Origin: Ilyonectria destructans
Lineage: Eukaryota; Ascomycota; Sordariomycetes; Hypocreales; Nectriaceae
Direction of reading: 5' to 3'
DNA: 64,000 bases
Assembly (NCBI GenBank): GCA_020740775.1
Contig: JAHEWK010000011.1
Location: 310,001 to 374,000, forward strand
Part shown: positions 21,641 through 33,516 of the stretch, in pieces
Position numbering within the stretch: the stretch's first letter is position 1
Layout: each line of letters opens with the position of its first letter
Translations under genes and position numbers: made by a program
The notes under the pieces: generated by a model
Seen by the model: the letters and a program-made list of their open reading frames with translations, nothing else
The model's database searches: none
What the model was told of the DNA's origin: nothing

Positions 21641-24106
21641 CTAGAAACTAAATAAACCACTTCGTCGCTTTCCCAGCGGATAGACCAGCAGTGCACTAAT
21701 GAAGAGCCCAACGGCGATACCAATAGCGATCTGAATCATTGAAGCCGCAACATCGAAAACCACAGTGTTCAGTGACTCAGTCTCATCAGTTGTAGTTGTT
21801 GAATTGTCCGAACTGGACGAATTCGTGAGCATATTGGCCGTTTGCAACCCAGTAAGCAAGCCGCCAGTTGAAGCTAACCCACCGGGCACTTGGGTAAAGA
21901 TTGCAGGAATCAAAGTCGCCGCCGCGACGCCGTGCCGGATTCGAGAATAAAGATTGGCGAGTACACCAACGGCCAGAGCGCCGAATGTGTTGGAAATTTG
22001 GGGGCTAGCGGCGAATTTGATACTGCTGAAATAGTTGACAATATACCCAGCGGAGGCAATCAAAACCATGACGGGCATTTGGCGCCATTTGGCTTGGTAG
22101 AGAATGCTGATGCAAATAACAAACAACGGTACGAATATGAAGCCCCAGAAGCTTGGGAGGGGGTCTTCACAAGTAGTCGCCGACGTTGCATTATTGTCAA
22201 TCAGTCCGTAGAGAGCCGCACCGACAGTAATGCCGAAACCGAGTAGGAGGGAGTAGATGATTGCATAGACGATACGGATTGAGCCCGGGATAATGGCGCG
22301 AGATTGCAGCTCCAGAGCAGAGCACACTATGATGCCACGGTTAGTTCATCTCGTTTCCGAAACAATTAGAAGGATCGGGTACTCACAAACCAAGTAGCCG
22401 GGGAGGAGCATAACAATGCCTCCTTGAGCAAGGGCCGAGAAGCAAAATAGAGATCCACCTCTTATGCTCCCGAATGCTCTTGCTAAGAAGCTCACCAACA
22501 CGGTGGCGGATACCTCCAAGACATTGTTGTAAAGATTCGACTTTGGGGCAACAATAAGCTGCAGCAGTCCGACGAGACACCCGAGAAAGAAACAGAGCGG
22601 GAGATCGATGAGGCGAGCCTTGAAAGAGAATGGGGCCGCCGTCGCGCTCGTCAAACCGAAGATGAGGACTCTAAACCAAGCATGGAACTTGTTTTTGGAG
22701 CTGATCAACTCGTCCAACTTTCGAGTGCCTTCCTCAACACCTATAACGTCGTGCATCACCTCTTTGTAGACGAGATGCAAATCCTTCAACTTTCCGAGAT
22801 CGATGCCCTGGGCGGTGCGGACAATTCTGACCTCGGTCGTGTGCGTTGATCTGTCGTCAAACGAGATGATCATGCATCCTGGAAGATACAAGAACTGGCC
22901 GTCAATCTCGAGAACCCTGGCTGTCATTTGAAGATACTCCTCGAGCCGGTGGGTGGGAGCTCCAAACATCATCAGCGCCCGACAAAGCCTGATAATGTAC
23001 TCCTGTCGAGCCAGGGTCTCAGCGATGTGCACGGTGATACGGACTTCCTCCTGATGCAAGAATGCGCTGAGACGCGAGCTGCTTCCTGTCCGCTTGTGCG
23101 CGTGCTTCTTCTTCCCGTTGCCCTTTTGGTCGTCGTTGGCCATGTTGGGGTTTGCAAGCCGTGCTGAAGCTCCTACGAGAGTAACCAGCGTGTCTTGCGA
23201 TCGGTTTTGATTGTACCATTTCTTGCGTGGAGTGGCGGCGCCTGACCCAGTACCTGGCGTGCTCTGCTCCCCGCTGAACGAGGCCACTGAATCTCGGTTG
23301 CGATGTTGGCCAGATTCTGGAGGTTTGTAAAGCGTCAAGAGCTGAGAGAGTACACCGCCTCGGTAATGTTGCGGCGGTGGTACACTATACAACCCACCAT
23401 AGATGCCATCGTTCACCTCTGTCGGAACAACGTGTCCACCGCCGGGCGTTTGATGACTTGGTACTTCATTCTGCGCCCCCCTCCCAAAGCGCTGAGTGTG
23501 TGCTTGCACGAGATGGTGCGCTTCTTGCTGCAAGGGCTGATGCTGGTCCTCTTGGTGCTGGCCCTCCTGGTGCTGGCTCTGATGGAGGTCATCGCGAGCA
23601 TGAGTAGCATATCCCAAGTCCCGAAGGGGGATGAGCTCGCCCTCACTGGTCGCCGTCTCAGCTTCGGAGTCGAGAGAGTGTCTGGAATGTGCCACAGGTA
23701 CATCGTTCCAGACTTTGGCGGCGACTTGTCTAGCGCGTTCTTGCGCAGCAGCAGCAGAGCTGGCCTTTTCAGAATAGGGATCCAACTCATCACTAATGTC
23801 CGGGACAGTGTGTATGGAGTTTGAGGAGTTGCCACGCAGCACGGATGGTCTCGGCTTCGGTATCGGGACGTCTCCATGTTCCAATAGAGGCCCAAACACA
23901 TTCGCCGTTGGCGGGGGTCCAGTGACGGCCGCAGTGCTGTTGAATCGTACACGACCCTTCTCTTTCTTCAGTGCGGCGCTTGATTCGCCATTTTTGGGGC
24001 TTGGCGACCCTTCCGAGGAGGTGAAGCCATATCCTTCCTTGGCCTTAGAGCTGGACCCGGGATCAGGGTCGTCTGGAGAGGGAGAAGAATTTGATGAAGC
24101 TTGCAT
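21641..24106 (-). CDS. ThrE/DUF1212-type transporter (pheromone-regulated membrane protein 10-like)
   Basis: Two exons, 24106-22387 and 22326-21641 (minus strand), give 801 aa. The 60-nt intron has a GTGAGT donor, an ACTAAC branch site and a CATAG acceptor, and splices in phase 1 to restore LPGYLV-L-CSALELQSR. The first 330 residues are a disordered, Ser/Pro/Gln/His-rich cytosolic region. The rest is the two-part ThrE domain with about ten membrane spans (e.g. FGLTSATAAPFSF, LCFFLGCLVGLLQL, VYAIIYSLLLGFGITVGA). Bacterial ThrE exports threonine and serine. Yeast Prm10 is a pheromone-regulated multispan protein of unknown substrate. Amino-acid export is a reasonable but untested role here. Confidence 0.9.
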
Positions 24107-25671
24107 GGGATCTGAGGGGCTTGTTAACGAGCGACGTAATAAAGAGAATCGAGGTAGTAATCAAGTCGAATCTCGAAAATGCTTCCAATGGTCTATAAAT
24201 GTGTGCTTTTGTTAGAAAATAGTTTTCAAGGTATGTGACAACCGGCTCGTAGTCGCGACACGTGGTAAAAAATTCTATGTTGGAAGTGACACCTAAAGAT
24301 CGTGACTGGATCTCCGGACCGACCGGCATTACGACACAGCCAAGGGGCAACTCTCCACTTCGGCCGGTACTAACAAGGTGGCATGACGTCAAAGTGGATG
24401 TTTTGGTTGCGTTTGGTAAAGCGAGACGAAGAATTTGTCTGGGGTCCTTACTACGCGGAAGAAGCTTGCGAAGCTGGTGATTTTTATTATGTAAAAGTGG
24501 CGAGGATCGCACACAGACCGGGCCAAGTGTGGAGGTGTGCCCTAATTTAGATATTTAGATCGCCCCTCAAATGAACCAGTACTGGGTGGAGTTGGCCATT
24601 TCCCCGCGGATCCCGAAGTGAAGAATTGGGAGAAGTGTCTTTGTGTGTTTATGCTGGCAGATGCAATCAGGGACATTGGGTCAGTAAAGGGCAGCCAAGC
24701 CTTTATTACAGCTGGGAAATGATGGGCCTGTGATGATTTACGTCGAGTGTTCTATTGGCGGTCTAGCGCAATTGCATGACGGTTCGCGATCAGGATCATC
24801 CCAGTTCAAGGACTAAAGAGCGGGTCCCTAGTCTCCCAAGTCGATTCTGACACAACTGAAATAGGAAACCGAACGACACGTTGTGCAGCTGATGTTCGGG
24901 GACCTGCATTGTTCGCCTTCATCCGGCGGCCAAGGTCTGGCCTTGGAGTCCGCGGAAGCTTATCCCACCGAGTTTGCTCCAAGCTAGCATCGCCATGGAC
25001 CTCCAGGATCTCCAACATGGCTGCATTCAATCGTCCATCCAGAGGTGACACAATCGCTCGATCAGGAAATCGGCTTTCGCTCGGCGCGGCTCGGGGACTT
25101 GCCGACCCTCCCGCCGGAGTGCTAGTCCGTCGCGCGCTTCTGACCGAGCCCTTGTGATCGACTCAGACCACGTCAGTCTGGTGGAGCCAGTAGAGAACAA
25201 GGTGATCATGTGCCGAGAGGGGCGATCTCGATTGCATCGATGAGCACTGAAGTTGATCATCTTTTCTGTCGAGAGGGGTAGGAACTTTACTGGTGATTAT
25301 TTCCACAAGACATCCCTGCCTGTACTGTTTTCACTGTGTCTTATTCAATAAATATAAGAAGGAAGTTCTCTCTCTACACCCTAAACCTGAAGCAGCCTCT
25401 TAGGTGGATACTTTTATATAGCTTACAGATACTACAGGCTTATTCTGCTTCTGTAGCTGTATAGCCTCTTTTATCTTATAAATATAAGCTTAAAGCTTCC
25501 CTCGATGAGGGAACCTAATGTTTGGATTTACTGCATTTTCGTTGTGCACGTCACATTGCTAAGGCCTAAGTTTGGGTTTCAAGCTGCTTTTTTTCCATCT
25601 GCCGGAATCCTGTCTAACCTTTTTGCCCTGCAGCCATTCTAATCTATATTGCTCACCCCGACGTTCTAATC
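24107..25671. other. Intergenic with AT-rich patch
   Basis: The proximal part is the promoter and leader of the ThrE-like gene. About 25310-25500 is AT-rich with repeated TATAA/AATATAAG motifs and may be decayed repeat DNA. No gene is supported. Confidence 0.5.
25497..25513. repeat. Perfect short inverted repeat
   Basis: Arms TTCCCTC and GAGGGAA (7 bp each) flank a GAT centre at the end of the AT-rich patch. It could be a protein-binding palindrome or a repeat end. No function is implied. Confidence 0.4.
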
Positions 25672-26270
25672 AAACTAGATCTTTCCCTGCATATAAGGTG
25701 TCTCTGTATACTCTACCAGAATTAGCCTTACGTTCTGGTTCAGTCTCCAGAGGTAGAGTTGGCTCCCTAGTACGGCTTCGGCTCTGTTTACGTTGGGTTG
25801 ACTTGTTCCTTGCCTCGCGATTCTCCTGGCTGGGACGTTGCTGTATCTGGCTTGGGCGGGTAGAAGACTCTGGTCTGGCTTCCTCTGGTTTCGGCGTGCC
25901 GCAGACCGACGTAGCCCCCCCGCTCTGTTCCGCAACGGGGGCGGTTTTCTCTACCTTACTACCACTCCTGACTTTGCGGATTACCGGCGTAGCGGTCGAA
26001 CGCTGAGGGGCGTTGTGTGTCTTCTGGGCCGACCCCGTCCCCTGGGATGAACCGGTCTTGCCGAGCTTGTTGTTGGTAGCTCCACCCTTGGTCGTCGCTT
26101 CTTCACCACCTTCTTTTCCACCGTGATGGTTGCCCTGTACGCTCTGAAGTCGGTCCGCGGATATACTTTGAGGGCTTTTAGTGTGGCTGTCGGCAGTCCC
26201 AAGATGCCCGACTCCAGTCTCGAGATAGGGATGGGAAAGAGCGTCACGGATACGGTGAAGTTATCACATA
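25672..26270 (-). other. Long stop-free antisense frame, Ser/Thr/Lys/Arg-rich
   Basis: On the minus strand one frame runs about 200 codons without a stop but also without an ATG. It encodes a low-complexity charged sequence (e.g. KGGATNNKLGKTGSSQGTG, then an Arg/Glu/Gln-rich part ending TLYAGKDLV before a TGA). It overlaps the 5' end of the plus-strand membrane-protein frame. It could be the last exon of a disordered protein, a retroelement ORF remnant or chance in GC-rich DNA. Confidence 0.25.
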
Positions 26271-27085
26271 ACCATATCTTGTTCGGCATGAACCGGGACG
26301 ACTCGCCTGCCAGTTACGGCGCCAACGCCGCCGACTCCCCGGTCTTACCAGTCGCGTCCTCGGACCTGGCAGTCATCTTTGAGTGGGTGGCACTTCTCCC
26401 ACTCGCCATCTATCTCGCCAGCAGCCAACTATCGCACCAACTAGTAAGCCAGACAGCTCTAGTTGGGTTCATCTGCGTCGGCCTGTTTCCCCGGCTGGCC
26501 GTCTTGAGTGCCCTCTCCGACTTTCTCCGCCAGGGCACTGACTGTACTGTGACTGCTCTCCTTGGTCTCTACGGCACGGCAACTTCTATCTTTTTGTGTC
26601 TTGTTTTCCGCATCTGCAGGCAGCTCGTTCGTGTCAGACGGGCCAACGGATATCTTCGTAACAACGAGGACGACGACCCAGGGTGCATGCTTGTCGTTCT
26701 CCACGAGAATGCTTCAACCTGGTACCTTTATCGAGGATCCCGCGGCGTCATCGACGGCTTGCTCAACAAAACCATGATCCAGGCCATCAACTCGCCATTC
26801 GGCACGAGTACTTGGATGGGCTACTTCTTCAGTTTCTTCGAGGTCGTACAACTCGTCGCAATGACGTATGTTGCTGCTCAGAAAGGCCGGGACGGCGTTG
26901 CCCTACTAGCTCTTGTAGTTGTTGCCTGGGCGTTTGACTCTGTGGTCTACACCGACGACAAGATGGCTGCTTTGTGGTTGCGCCGTGAAGGCGTTACCAT
27001 GAAGGCGCGAAGCTTCAGGTTTAGCGGCCGCACGCCACTGCTTGGTGCGATTCAGCTGCTAAGTAGAAGCAGGATTATATCCTAG
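26126..27085 (+). CDS. Multi-span membrane protein, function unknown
   Basis: A single plus-strand frame encodes up to 320 aa. Possible starts are ATGs at 26126, 26204 and 26288. The last gives MNRDDSPASYG before the first helix and avoids the overlap with the antisense open frame, so it may be the real one. About five hydrophobic segments are visible, including AVIFEWVALLPLAIYLA, ALVGFICVGLFPRLAVLSAL, LLGLYGTATSIFLCLVFRI, GYFFSFFEVVQLVAMTYV and VALLALVVVAWAFDSVVY. The last part is basic. I recognise no family. An 11-base or longer G run follows in the 3' flank near 27140. Confidence 0.6.
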   Translation: MVALYALKSVRGYTLRAFSVAVGSPKMPDSSLEIGMGKSVTDTVKLSHNHILFGMNRDDSPASYGANAADSPVLPVASSDLAVIFEWVALLPLAIYLASSQLSHQLVSQTALVGFICVGLFPRLAVLSALSDFLRQGTDCTVTALLGLYGTATSIFLCLVFRICRQLVRVRRANGYLRNNEDDDPGCMLVVLHENASTWYLYRGSRGVIDGLLNKTMIQAINSPFGTSTWMGYFFSFFEVVQLVAMTYVAAQKGRDGVALLALVVVAWAFDSVVYTDDKMAALWLRREGVTMKARSFRFSGRTPLLGAIQLLSRSRIIS

Positions 27086-28048
27086 ATAGATGGTAGAGGG
27101 TTTCTGAGTTGAAAGTTTAAGATAAAGGGTTTTAGAGGGGGGGGGGGCGTTATTATATATCAAGGTTACTCTTTAATTCACTTCGTTAAGCAATACTCAA
27201 ACGTGAGATTCATCCATCACCTCACTGTCCTCACAGCTTGCCAAGGTACATCTGCAGCCACAGCCAAAACAGCCAACCTTGAGCCCCATAAAATACCGGT
27301 TGTCCCAATCGGATCAGCGTCAGTGAAAGTGCAAAGGGGGAGTTCGCGAAAGAGGAGGCGGGTCTCTATCACAGTTTTGGTGGGTTTCTGCATCCCCCAG
27401 CTCTGTGTTTCCGTCGGATCTCGTCTGTTCTACATCCGGCTGCGAAACGTTCCCAGCTCTCGCACTGCGGTCTTGGGGGGAGGTCATTCTAAAGTTCCGG
27501 GCACCTGGACCTACGAAGTAGTCGTGAGATGGATTCGGGGTCCACTTAACTCTAGACGCTACAGTGGACGCGATCACTGTGGATGGTGGTAGAGCGGGTT
27601 GGATTTGCCCTCTAGTTGGACATCTTTGGGCAGGCACTTGGATTCTTCTGGGCTATGCAGTAGTAGAACTGTCATTAAGAGCTACATGATGCCACTTATG
27701 AATTCTCCTGTGATAAGATAATGGCTCGGTGAAAGAACATTGTTGTCGTCTGATTGTCCCGCCGCTCGATTTGATAATTCCTAAAGGTGAACAGGGGGGG
27801 TGCGGCTCAGGCATCCTAACGCCTAACACCAATGCAAGGCTTCTGCACTGCCAACCCGGCTCTGGGTGCCCGACCCTCTATTGCCATAAGTCAGGCTCTG
27901 CTGATCCCTTATTTATAGCGCGGATTAGCAAAATCAGCTGGCTGAAACCTTCTCCACTCGCAGTCAATTCTCCCATTCAAATGATCTGACCCTCCTGGAT
28001 ACACCCAGCAGTGCGTGCCATACTGTCCCCGACTGTCCCCGCAAGACC
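27086..28048. other. Intergenic, no gene supported
   Basis: Contains a poly-G tract near 27137-27148 and short frames. The last 100 bases are the leader of the F-box gene. Confidence 0.55.
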
Positions 28049-29368
28049 ATGGAAAATCTCCCCAATGAGATTCTATTGTCAGTCTTCAATATCTTCAAGA
28101 TCGACGCCGCAGCCAGCGATGGTGGTTCGATGCTTGGAAGCCCGTCTGATACGCCGTACACAAAGGAGGTGCGTCAGAAGGCCGCCTCGCTTTGCAGCCT
28201 CGCCCGTGTGTCGAGGCGATTCCACGAAATTGCCGATCCAATTCTCTACGATACATTGATTATTGATCGCCAGAGGGCATGGTCGCTTCTTAAGTCAATG
28301 AGTCGAACGCGTCGGCTGGGAAAGCTAGTCAACACCTTGCACTTGCACCGTCTTGAGCTTGAGGTCTCAGAGCACTGGGTACGAAAGCTCTTCCTGTCGG
28401 TCGCCACGCATCTCGGACTCTCAACCACGACTCAGTACAATATCTCTGAGGGAATCAATGGCCAGCATGTGACCGAAGTTCAGGACGCCGTGGCATCATT
28501 CTGGCTAGCTTTGACACCCAACATCAAGGCCGCTGTTTTCAACCTTCCGCGAGGCCCGAAATTAATCTCGGCCATGTTTTCGGATGCTGCTTGGGAATAT
28601 TCAGCTTTATCCCCCGAAAGACCGTTCCCGTTTCTGGAAGACGTGCGGCTCAAAATGGGATATGTGACTCGAACCCCTGCTCATCGTTTTCACATGGCTG
28701 CTTTCGAAGACATCTTCCAGATCCCCACAATCAGGTCTCTGGATGTCTACAACCTATCCTGGACCAGATCAGTCAGTACAGGGCCTGAGACATTTATTAT
28801 GCCAACCGTCAGCTGTAGCATCCAGCACCTCCGCATCGAAAAGGCAGAAGCCAGCCTCGACGCTATTGAGAACATACTCTCCCGCTGTACACTCTTGCGC
28901 ACTCTGCGGCTTACTCTGGGTGCTATACCGTCGGCTCTCTTGTCTTGCAATCGCCTAGGAGATATTCTTCGAACTCATGGTGGCAACCTTGAGGGGCTAC
29001 ATATCGGCTTCTTCGACTCAGGCGGCGATATTGGCGCTCAGCCGCACTGGCTCCGTTCGGGCAGAATTGGTTCCCTCCAGACCTTGAGGCGCCTCAAATT
29101 TCTGTCCACATCGCCGATCCTCTTGACTACTAAGTGCAATCCTGTTGGAGATGGTACAGAGCACGATGATCTTCCCCTAACTCTCGCAGAGGTTCTCCCC
29201 GACTCGATTGAAATACTGCATTTCACTCATGATGTATGGGGCGGTCAAGATCTGGAAACAGAGGCACGTGTCTTGAAGCAGGACTCACGACTATCTCGCC
29301 TTCGTGATATCAAACTTCCCCATGATGTCGAAGATTCTTCGGGTGATGGTTGTTCTTATTATGTCTAG
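28049..29368 (+). CDS. F-box protein
   Basis: Intronless, 439 aa, with the start in a ccATGg context. The N-terminus MENLPNEILLSVFNIFKID and the later CSLARVSRRFHEIADPILYDTL match the F-box-like pattern common in filamentous fungi (LPxEIL...L..VC..F..I..P.LY). The rest contains spaced hydrophobic repeats resembling irregular leucine-rich repeats (e.g. LRIEKAEASLDAIENIL, LRTLRLTLGAI). The protein probably joins an SCF ubiquitin ligase through Skp1 and recruits an unknown target. These genes expand and diverge quickly in fungi. The neighbouring HET-domain relic also belongs to a rapidly evolving family. Confidence 0.85.
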   Translation: MENLPNEILLSVFNIFKIDAAASDGGSMLGSPSDTPYTKEVRQKAASLCSLARVSRRFHEIADPILYDTLIIDRQRAWSLLKSMSRTRRLGKLVNTLHLHRLELEVSEHWVRKLFLSVATHLGLSTTTQYNISEGINGQHVTEVQDAVASFWLALTPNIKAAVFNLPRGPKLISAMFSDAAWEYSALSPERPFPFLEDVRLKMGYVTRTPAHRFHMAAFEDIFQIPTIRSLDVYNLSWTRSVSTGPETFIMPTVSCSIQHLRIEKAEASLDAIENILSRCTLLRTLRLTLGAIPSALLSCNRLGDILRTHGGNLEGLHIGFFDSGGDIGAQPHWLRSGRIGSLQTLRRLKFLSTSPILLTTKCNPVGDGTEHDDLPLTLAEVLPDSIEILHFTHDVWGGQDLETEARVLKQDSRLSRLRDIKLPHDVEDSSGDGCSYYV

Positions 29369-29978
29369 GTTGATTTATTGTCAGGAGCCTATTTTTACTT
29401 CTAAAATAACGCAAGACCTACACAAGATAGGTACTTGATAAATCAATCGGGCGACTAGGAAGATAAGGAAACTCGTGTGAAATGGATGAGGCTAAATTGC
29501 TCCAAGTAAAAGTATGATGGGCGATGAGTTGTGGTGTTTGGCAAATCAAGCGAAGATCAGAGCCTCAAATGGGCGGTGACAGTAATCTATGAACTTCGAA
29601 AGCGCCCCGAAATGACACGGCTTATCCGAGGCATTAACGCGATTGAGCGGTCAGACATTTACGGAGTACTCGGTAGACAAGGCAGAATTGCTTCTTCGGA
29701 GGGCCGTCGTGATCTCGGGAACTGTCGCTGACCCCGTACACCCTGTCAGCATCAAGTGCAATGAGTACAATTCATTGGCTGTGGAGGTACTGAGATGAGA
29801 CTTGGCCAACGCCCAGGGCAGCCACAGCGGCTATTGACGCTTTCTCGGTGACCTGCGTCTGCCAGCAGAACAAGCTACAGGCGTCCAAGGTACGTGGCCC
29901 AGCCTGCCCATTTAAAGACACACATTGCCGACTCAGGTCACGAGCCCAGGAAAGCCCAGCTTCATCATCGTCCCGAGG
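29369..29978. other. Intergenic; possible leader exon of HET relic
   Basis: A 48-nt intron-like segment (GTACGT at 29890 to CTCAG at 29937) lies just before the HET frame and could splice an upstream coding exon, but no in-frame ATG is found there. Confidence 0.4.
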
Positions 29979-32317
29979 ATGCGCGACTCCGACCCATATC
30001 CGCTATGGAAGGTGGTGGACCAGCATTTTGATGTCACAGCTACCGAGCCGGAATTCACTCCCATGTTCGGCAGGCTGTATCTCATCGCTTCCGCCATAGG
30101 AGCATATGACGAAGCATTCGCAACTCGGGTCGCTACCACGCTCCCGATGAAAACACTTCATCCTGTGCAAGAAAAGTCATTTTGGATTATTTGGCATTGG
30201 TGGGCTGAAAATGCCTCCTTCTTCCGTGATAGACCGGGCAAGGGTCCCGTCGAGCTCGTCAATGGCACCCGCCACGTTCTGGACACCATCTACCCTCCTT
30301 CCATCCTGATCAGACAACTCATGAATTTTGAGCTGTTGGGCAATGACGATTCATTACGGCCCGGGTCTCTGACGCAGCCACGCGAACAGGCAGCGATTGC
30401 CAGAGCCTGCCATGAGCTTGCTCTTCCCAGCTACTTTGAAACGTTGGCCTCTGGTGAATTCACAGGCCTAGGACCGCTACCACCCGGTATGCCAGCCATT
30501 CCGCCTCCACACGTCAGTCATCCAGGACCTAGGATACTGGACGAGGCCGAGTTAGCCGGATCCGATCCCAAATGCCCTTTGGGGGTCGATGCGAACCCCT
30601 GCCCTTGGCTGCCAAAAGAACAAGGGCTTCCATTCTTCCTGTGGGATAGACGCACTCAACGCACTGTCGATGTGCCATCTCTCCCATCACGGCCTGCTTA
30701 TACCGCCATCAGTCACACCTGGGACGCTGGGAGAAGGTGGAGGCCGGGCAAAGAAGGAAGACGGTGATCCCCGGTGTCGATGGATGGGAAGTACCCGAGA
30801 ATACCATCTTCGACGTCAGATTTCTTCCTGACTTGCTCGCCAAGGTTCCTACCTCTACCCGATTCATCTGGTTCGACCTCGTATGCATTCCCCAGGACCG
30901 CTCGCCCCGAGCTCAGGACGAAATCGCGCGTCAGGCCGAGATTTTCAGAAATGCATCCCATTCAATTATTTGGCTTAGCAAGCTTCAGTCATGGGAGGGA
31001 GTACGCTCAGCAGTGGCCTGGATGTCTCTGGTGTTTTTGAACGTCTACCCAGATCCAAGGTACAGGACCCGTGAATACGCTTGCGGCCCATCCGTTCGAA
31101 GAACCTTTACCGGGCTATTCGAGCCGTATGATTTCAGCCCCAGCATTCGTCGACAGGAAATGACCGTGTGTGGATGGTTTGACTCACTCTGGACTTTACA
31201 AGAGGTCTGTCTGCGGCCTGACATGTGGCTCTGCAACCAGGATTGGGAGCTGTTGACTGTCGGAGTTCAGCGCGTGCCTGTGGCGATCAATGCCCTCGTC
31301 GCTCTAACAAATGCGTGCGCACACTTCCACAACAGTAGAATGGCCTTCTTTAAGATCGACAACTTCCCGGGCCATTCTTCCAAACCTTCCTTCGACCCCA
31401 CGATGAACGAAACACTAGCTGACGGCATGTTCGGCGGCCTTATCAGCTATGGGGTTTTTCACCCAGGATTCCTGGAACTATTCGAGCTTTTCGAACGATC
31501 TGGACTTGAACAATTGTTGATCATACAACCGAAAAACATCTTGGATCTCGGCTCCAAGCGATTTTGCAAGTCGCGGCGCGCCGAGGCCATTATGTCAGTG
31601 CTTGGAGTTAAGAACTAGTACCAAGCACTTGGGAACGCGACGGAACCTGCGGAAAACAACCTCGTGCTTGGCCAGTACCCCGTTGAATTCGTTCAGGAGG
31701 TAGCCACGTCCTTGGGTGCAGCCTTTTACGATACCCTAAGCTGCACTGAGGTCGTCTTGCACGATTCTCCATCCTCATCGCAACGAGGGTCTCTAATGCC
31801 GTTTGCTCCAAAAGCTAGCCTGTTGGATTCAAACTCCTCAGTACATGGTGTTACAATGCGCCAGGTGCTTGGGGGATGGACCGGAGAAGCGCAGCATCCA
31901 TCCGTGGCTGGCTGGACCATCCGACAAGATGGATCCGTCCAAATGTCTAGTGTCGGCCTTATAGCGTCATCCTCAGACCATCTAGCGGGAGGGAGCGAGG
32001 ATATTGTTGGCGTAATCTGGCTGCGGTATAATTTCGAGTCCGAGTCCAACACCGGATTTCCGCTACCTGAAAAGATGAGAACCCACAGCGTGGAACTTCG
32101 TTCATGGTTGGCATCACATCTTGTCGAGGACGGCCCGAACTATGCCATTGAGCTCTTCTCTCTGTTCTCCTCTCCTTATCGGATGAAACGGGGAATACTT
32201 CTGAAAGAGTTTAAAAACTCTCCTGGATTATTGATCAAGATTGGAAACTGGGCTGTAAACTTTAACAGGGGTATTCCCGAGACTGTGCACAAGGTTGTCA
32301 GTTGGCAAGTGTATTAA
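29979..32317 (+). pseudogene. HET-domain protein gene, disrupted by one frameshift and one stop
   Basis: The frame opening MRDSDPYPLWKVV at 29979 reaches the HET core AYTAISHTW, where one base appears missing from the G run at 30721-30723. In the next frame the domain continues through RFIWFDLVCIPQD, RQAEIFRNASHSIIWLS and WFDSLWTLQEVCLRPD. It then meets a TAG at 31616-31618 where a Trp (TGG) would fit, and the same frame runs on to 32317. The whole product would have been about 780 aa. HET proteins trigger heterokaryon incompatibility and regulated cell death after allorecognition. With only two lesions, the inactivation looks recent. The G-to-A stop is the TpG-to-TpA change left by RIP. An assembly error at the G run cannot be excluded. 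Confidence 0.82.
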
Positions 32318-33516
32318 ATATATTCGAATTCTATCTGTTGGGTCGTTAAAAAACGGGAACATGTACATTCGTTGGGATTTAGCTGTACTACTTCCAGTTG
32401 TATTATACTCTCTATCCACTGTACGGTAAGATTGTCCTACTATATACAGAGTATGCATTATTGTAATTGTACTTAGTGTAATCTCCCGGGTTACCTTTAG
32501 GATTCTATAGAGAATTATTAGCCTTATTATTCAGCTACTATTTCTTCTAGTGCTAGATGTAATACTTTCTATTTATCTCTACTTTTGAAGAATACTATAT
32601 AGCTTTAATCTATCCGATAATATAAAATAAGGTAAAAGGTTTTTAAATAATTTTCTTAAATAAAAGAAAATTTAAAATAAATTAAAAAGATTTATTAAAA
32701 TATTATAATAATAATTATTATTTAAAATAATAATTATTTTAAAATATAAATAAAAACTATATTAAGAGTTTAGGGTGCCCTAGTATACATATACCCAGAG
32801 GCAGAACTAGAAGCTTAACAGTAAAAAAAACACCAACAATAGTATCAACAATACAAACTATATACCCAGTCTATTTAAAGGTTAACAGTTACTCAAACAG
32901 ACTAAGGTTTCTAGTCCAGCTGGTTATCTTTCCCAATACCTCAATAAGCTGCAGGAACAGCCGCATCTTGGCTTCAGTTATAATAGTAGCTATTTTAATA
33001 GCTAAAAAAGAGAAAAATACTACCTTACTTACTTAACTTATCCTAAGAAAGATACATAAAGGATTATTATATAGATATCTTAGCTGATCAGCTTGACGCT
33101 ATATTAGATAATATATATAAGATTAAATAGATCTATAACTTATATCTCCTGATAGAGAAGTATCTTATAAGAAAGGATATCGAATCGATCGTAGGAAATC
33201 TCGTTAGTAAGGCATCAATAGGGCTTATAGCAGCCTGATATCTAGAGTAGTTAAAGATAGAGGTTAAATAAAGAATAGAGTGACTATCAAAAATAGACTC
33301 AAATAAATCTCTTAAAAAATAAAAGATAACAAATGAATAGATTCTCTAGCTGTCTCGAGACCTTATAGTCCCTCTGACTTCTAGGAAAAATCTCTGAAGA
33401 AGTGAAAATCGATATCTTCCTCTGTACAGTCCCTGACCTTCCCTTTTAACCTCATCCGGACCTCCTTTGGGCATCCCTGCTAGCGACCAGCTAGCCCAAG
33501 CGTTCCTAACCGCCTG
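32318..33516. repeat. AT-rich, RIP-like degraded repeat block
   Basis: From about 32450 to 33400 the base composition falls sharply, with A/T runs and near-palindromes around 32690-32760 made almost only of A and T. From about 33059 to 33340 one plus-strand frame reads plausible protein (e.g. ADQLDAILDNIY, IEKYLIRKDIESIVGNL) interrupted by TAG at 33128, TGA at 33236 and TAG at 33248, as if Trp codons had mutated. This is the signature of a transposon copy eroded by RIP. The element family is not recognised. Confidence 0.65.

Noticed and set aside
25266..25377. Possible solo LTR (TGTCGAG...CTACA)
   Set aside because: No target-site duplication around it and no second copy in the window.
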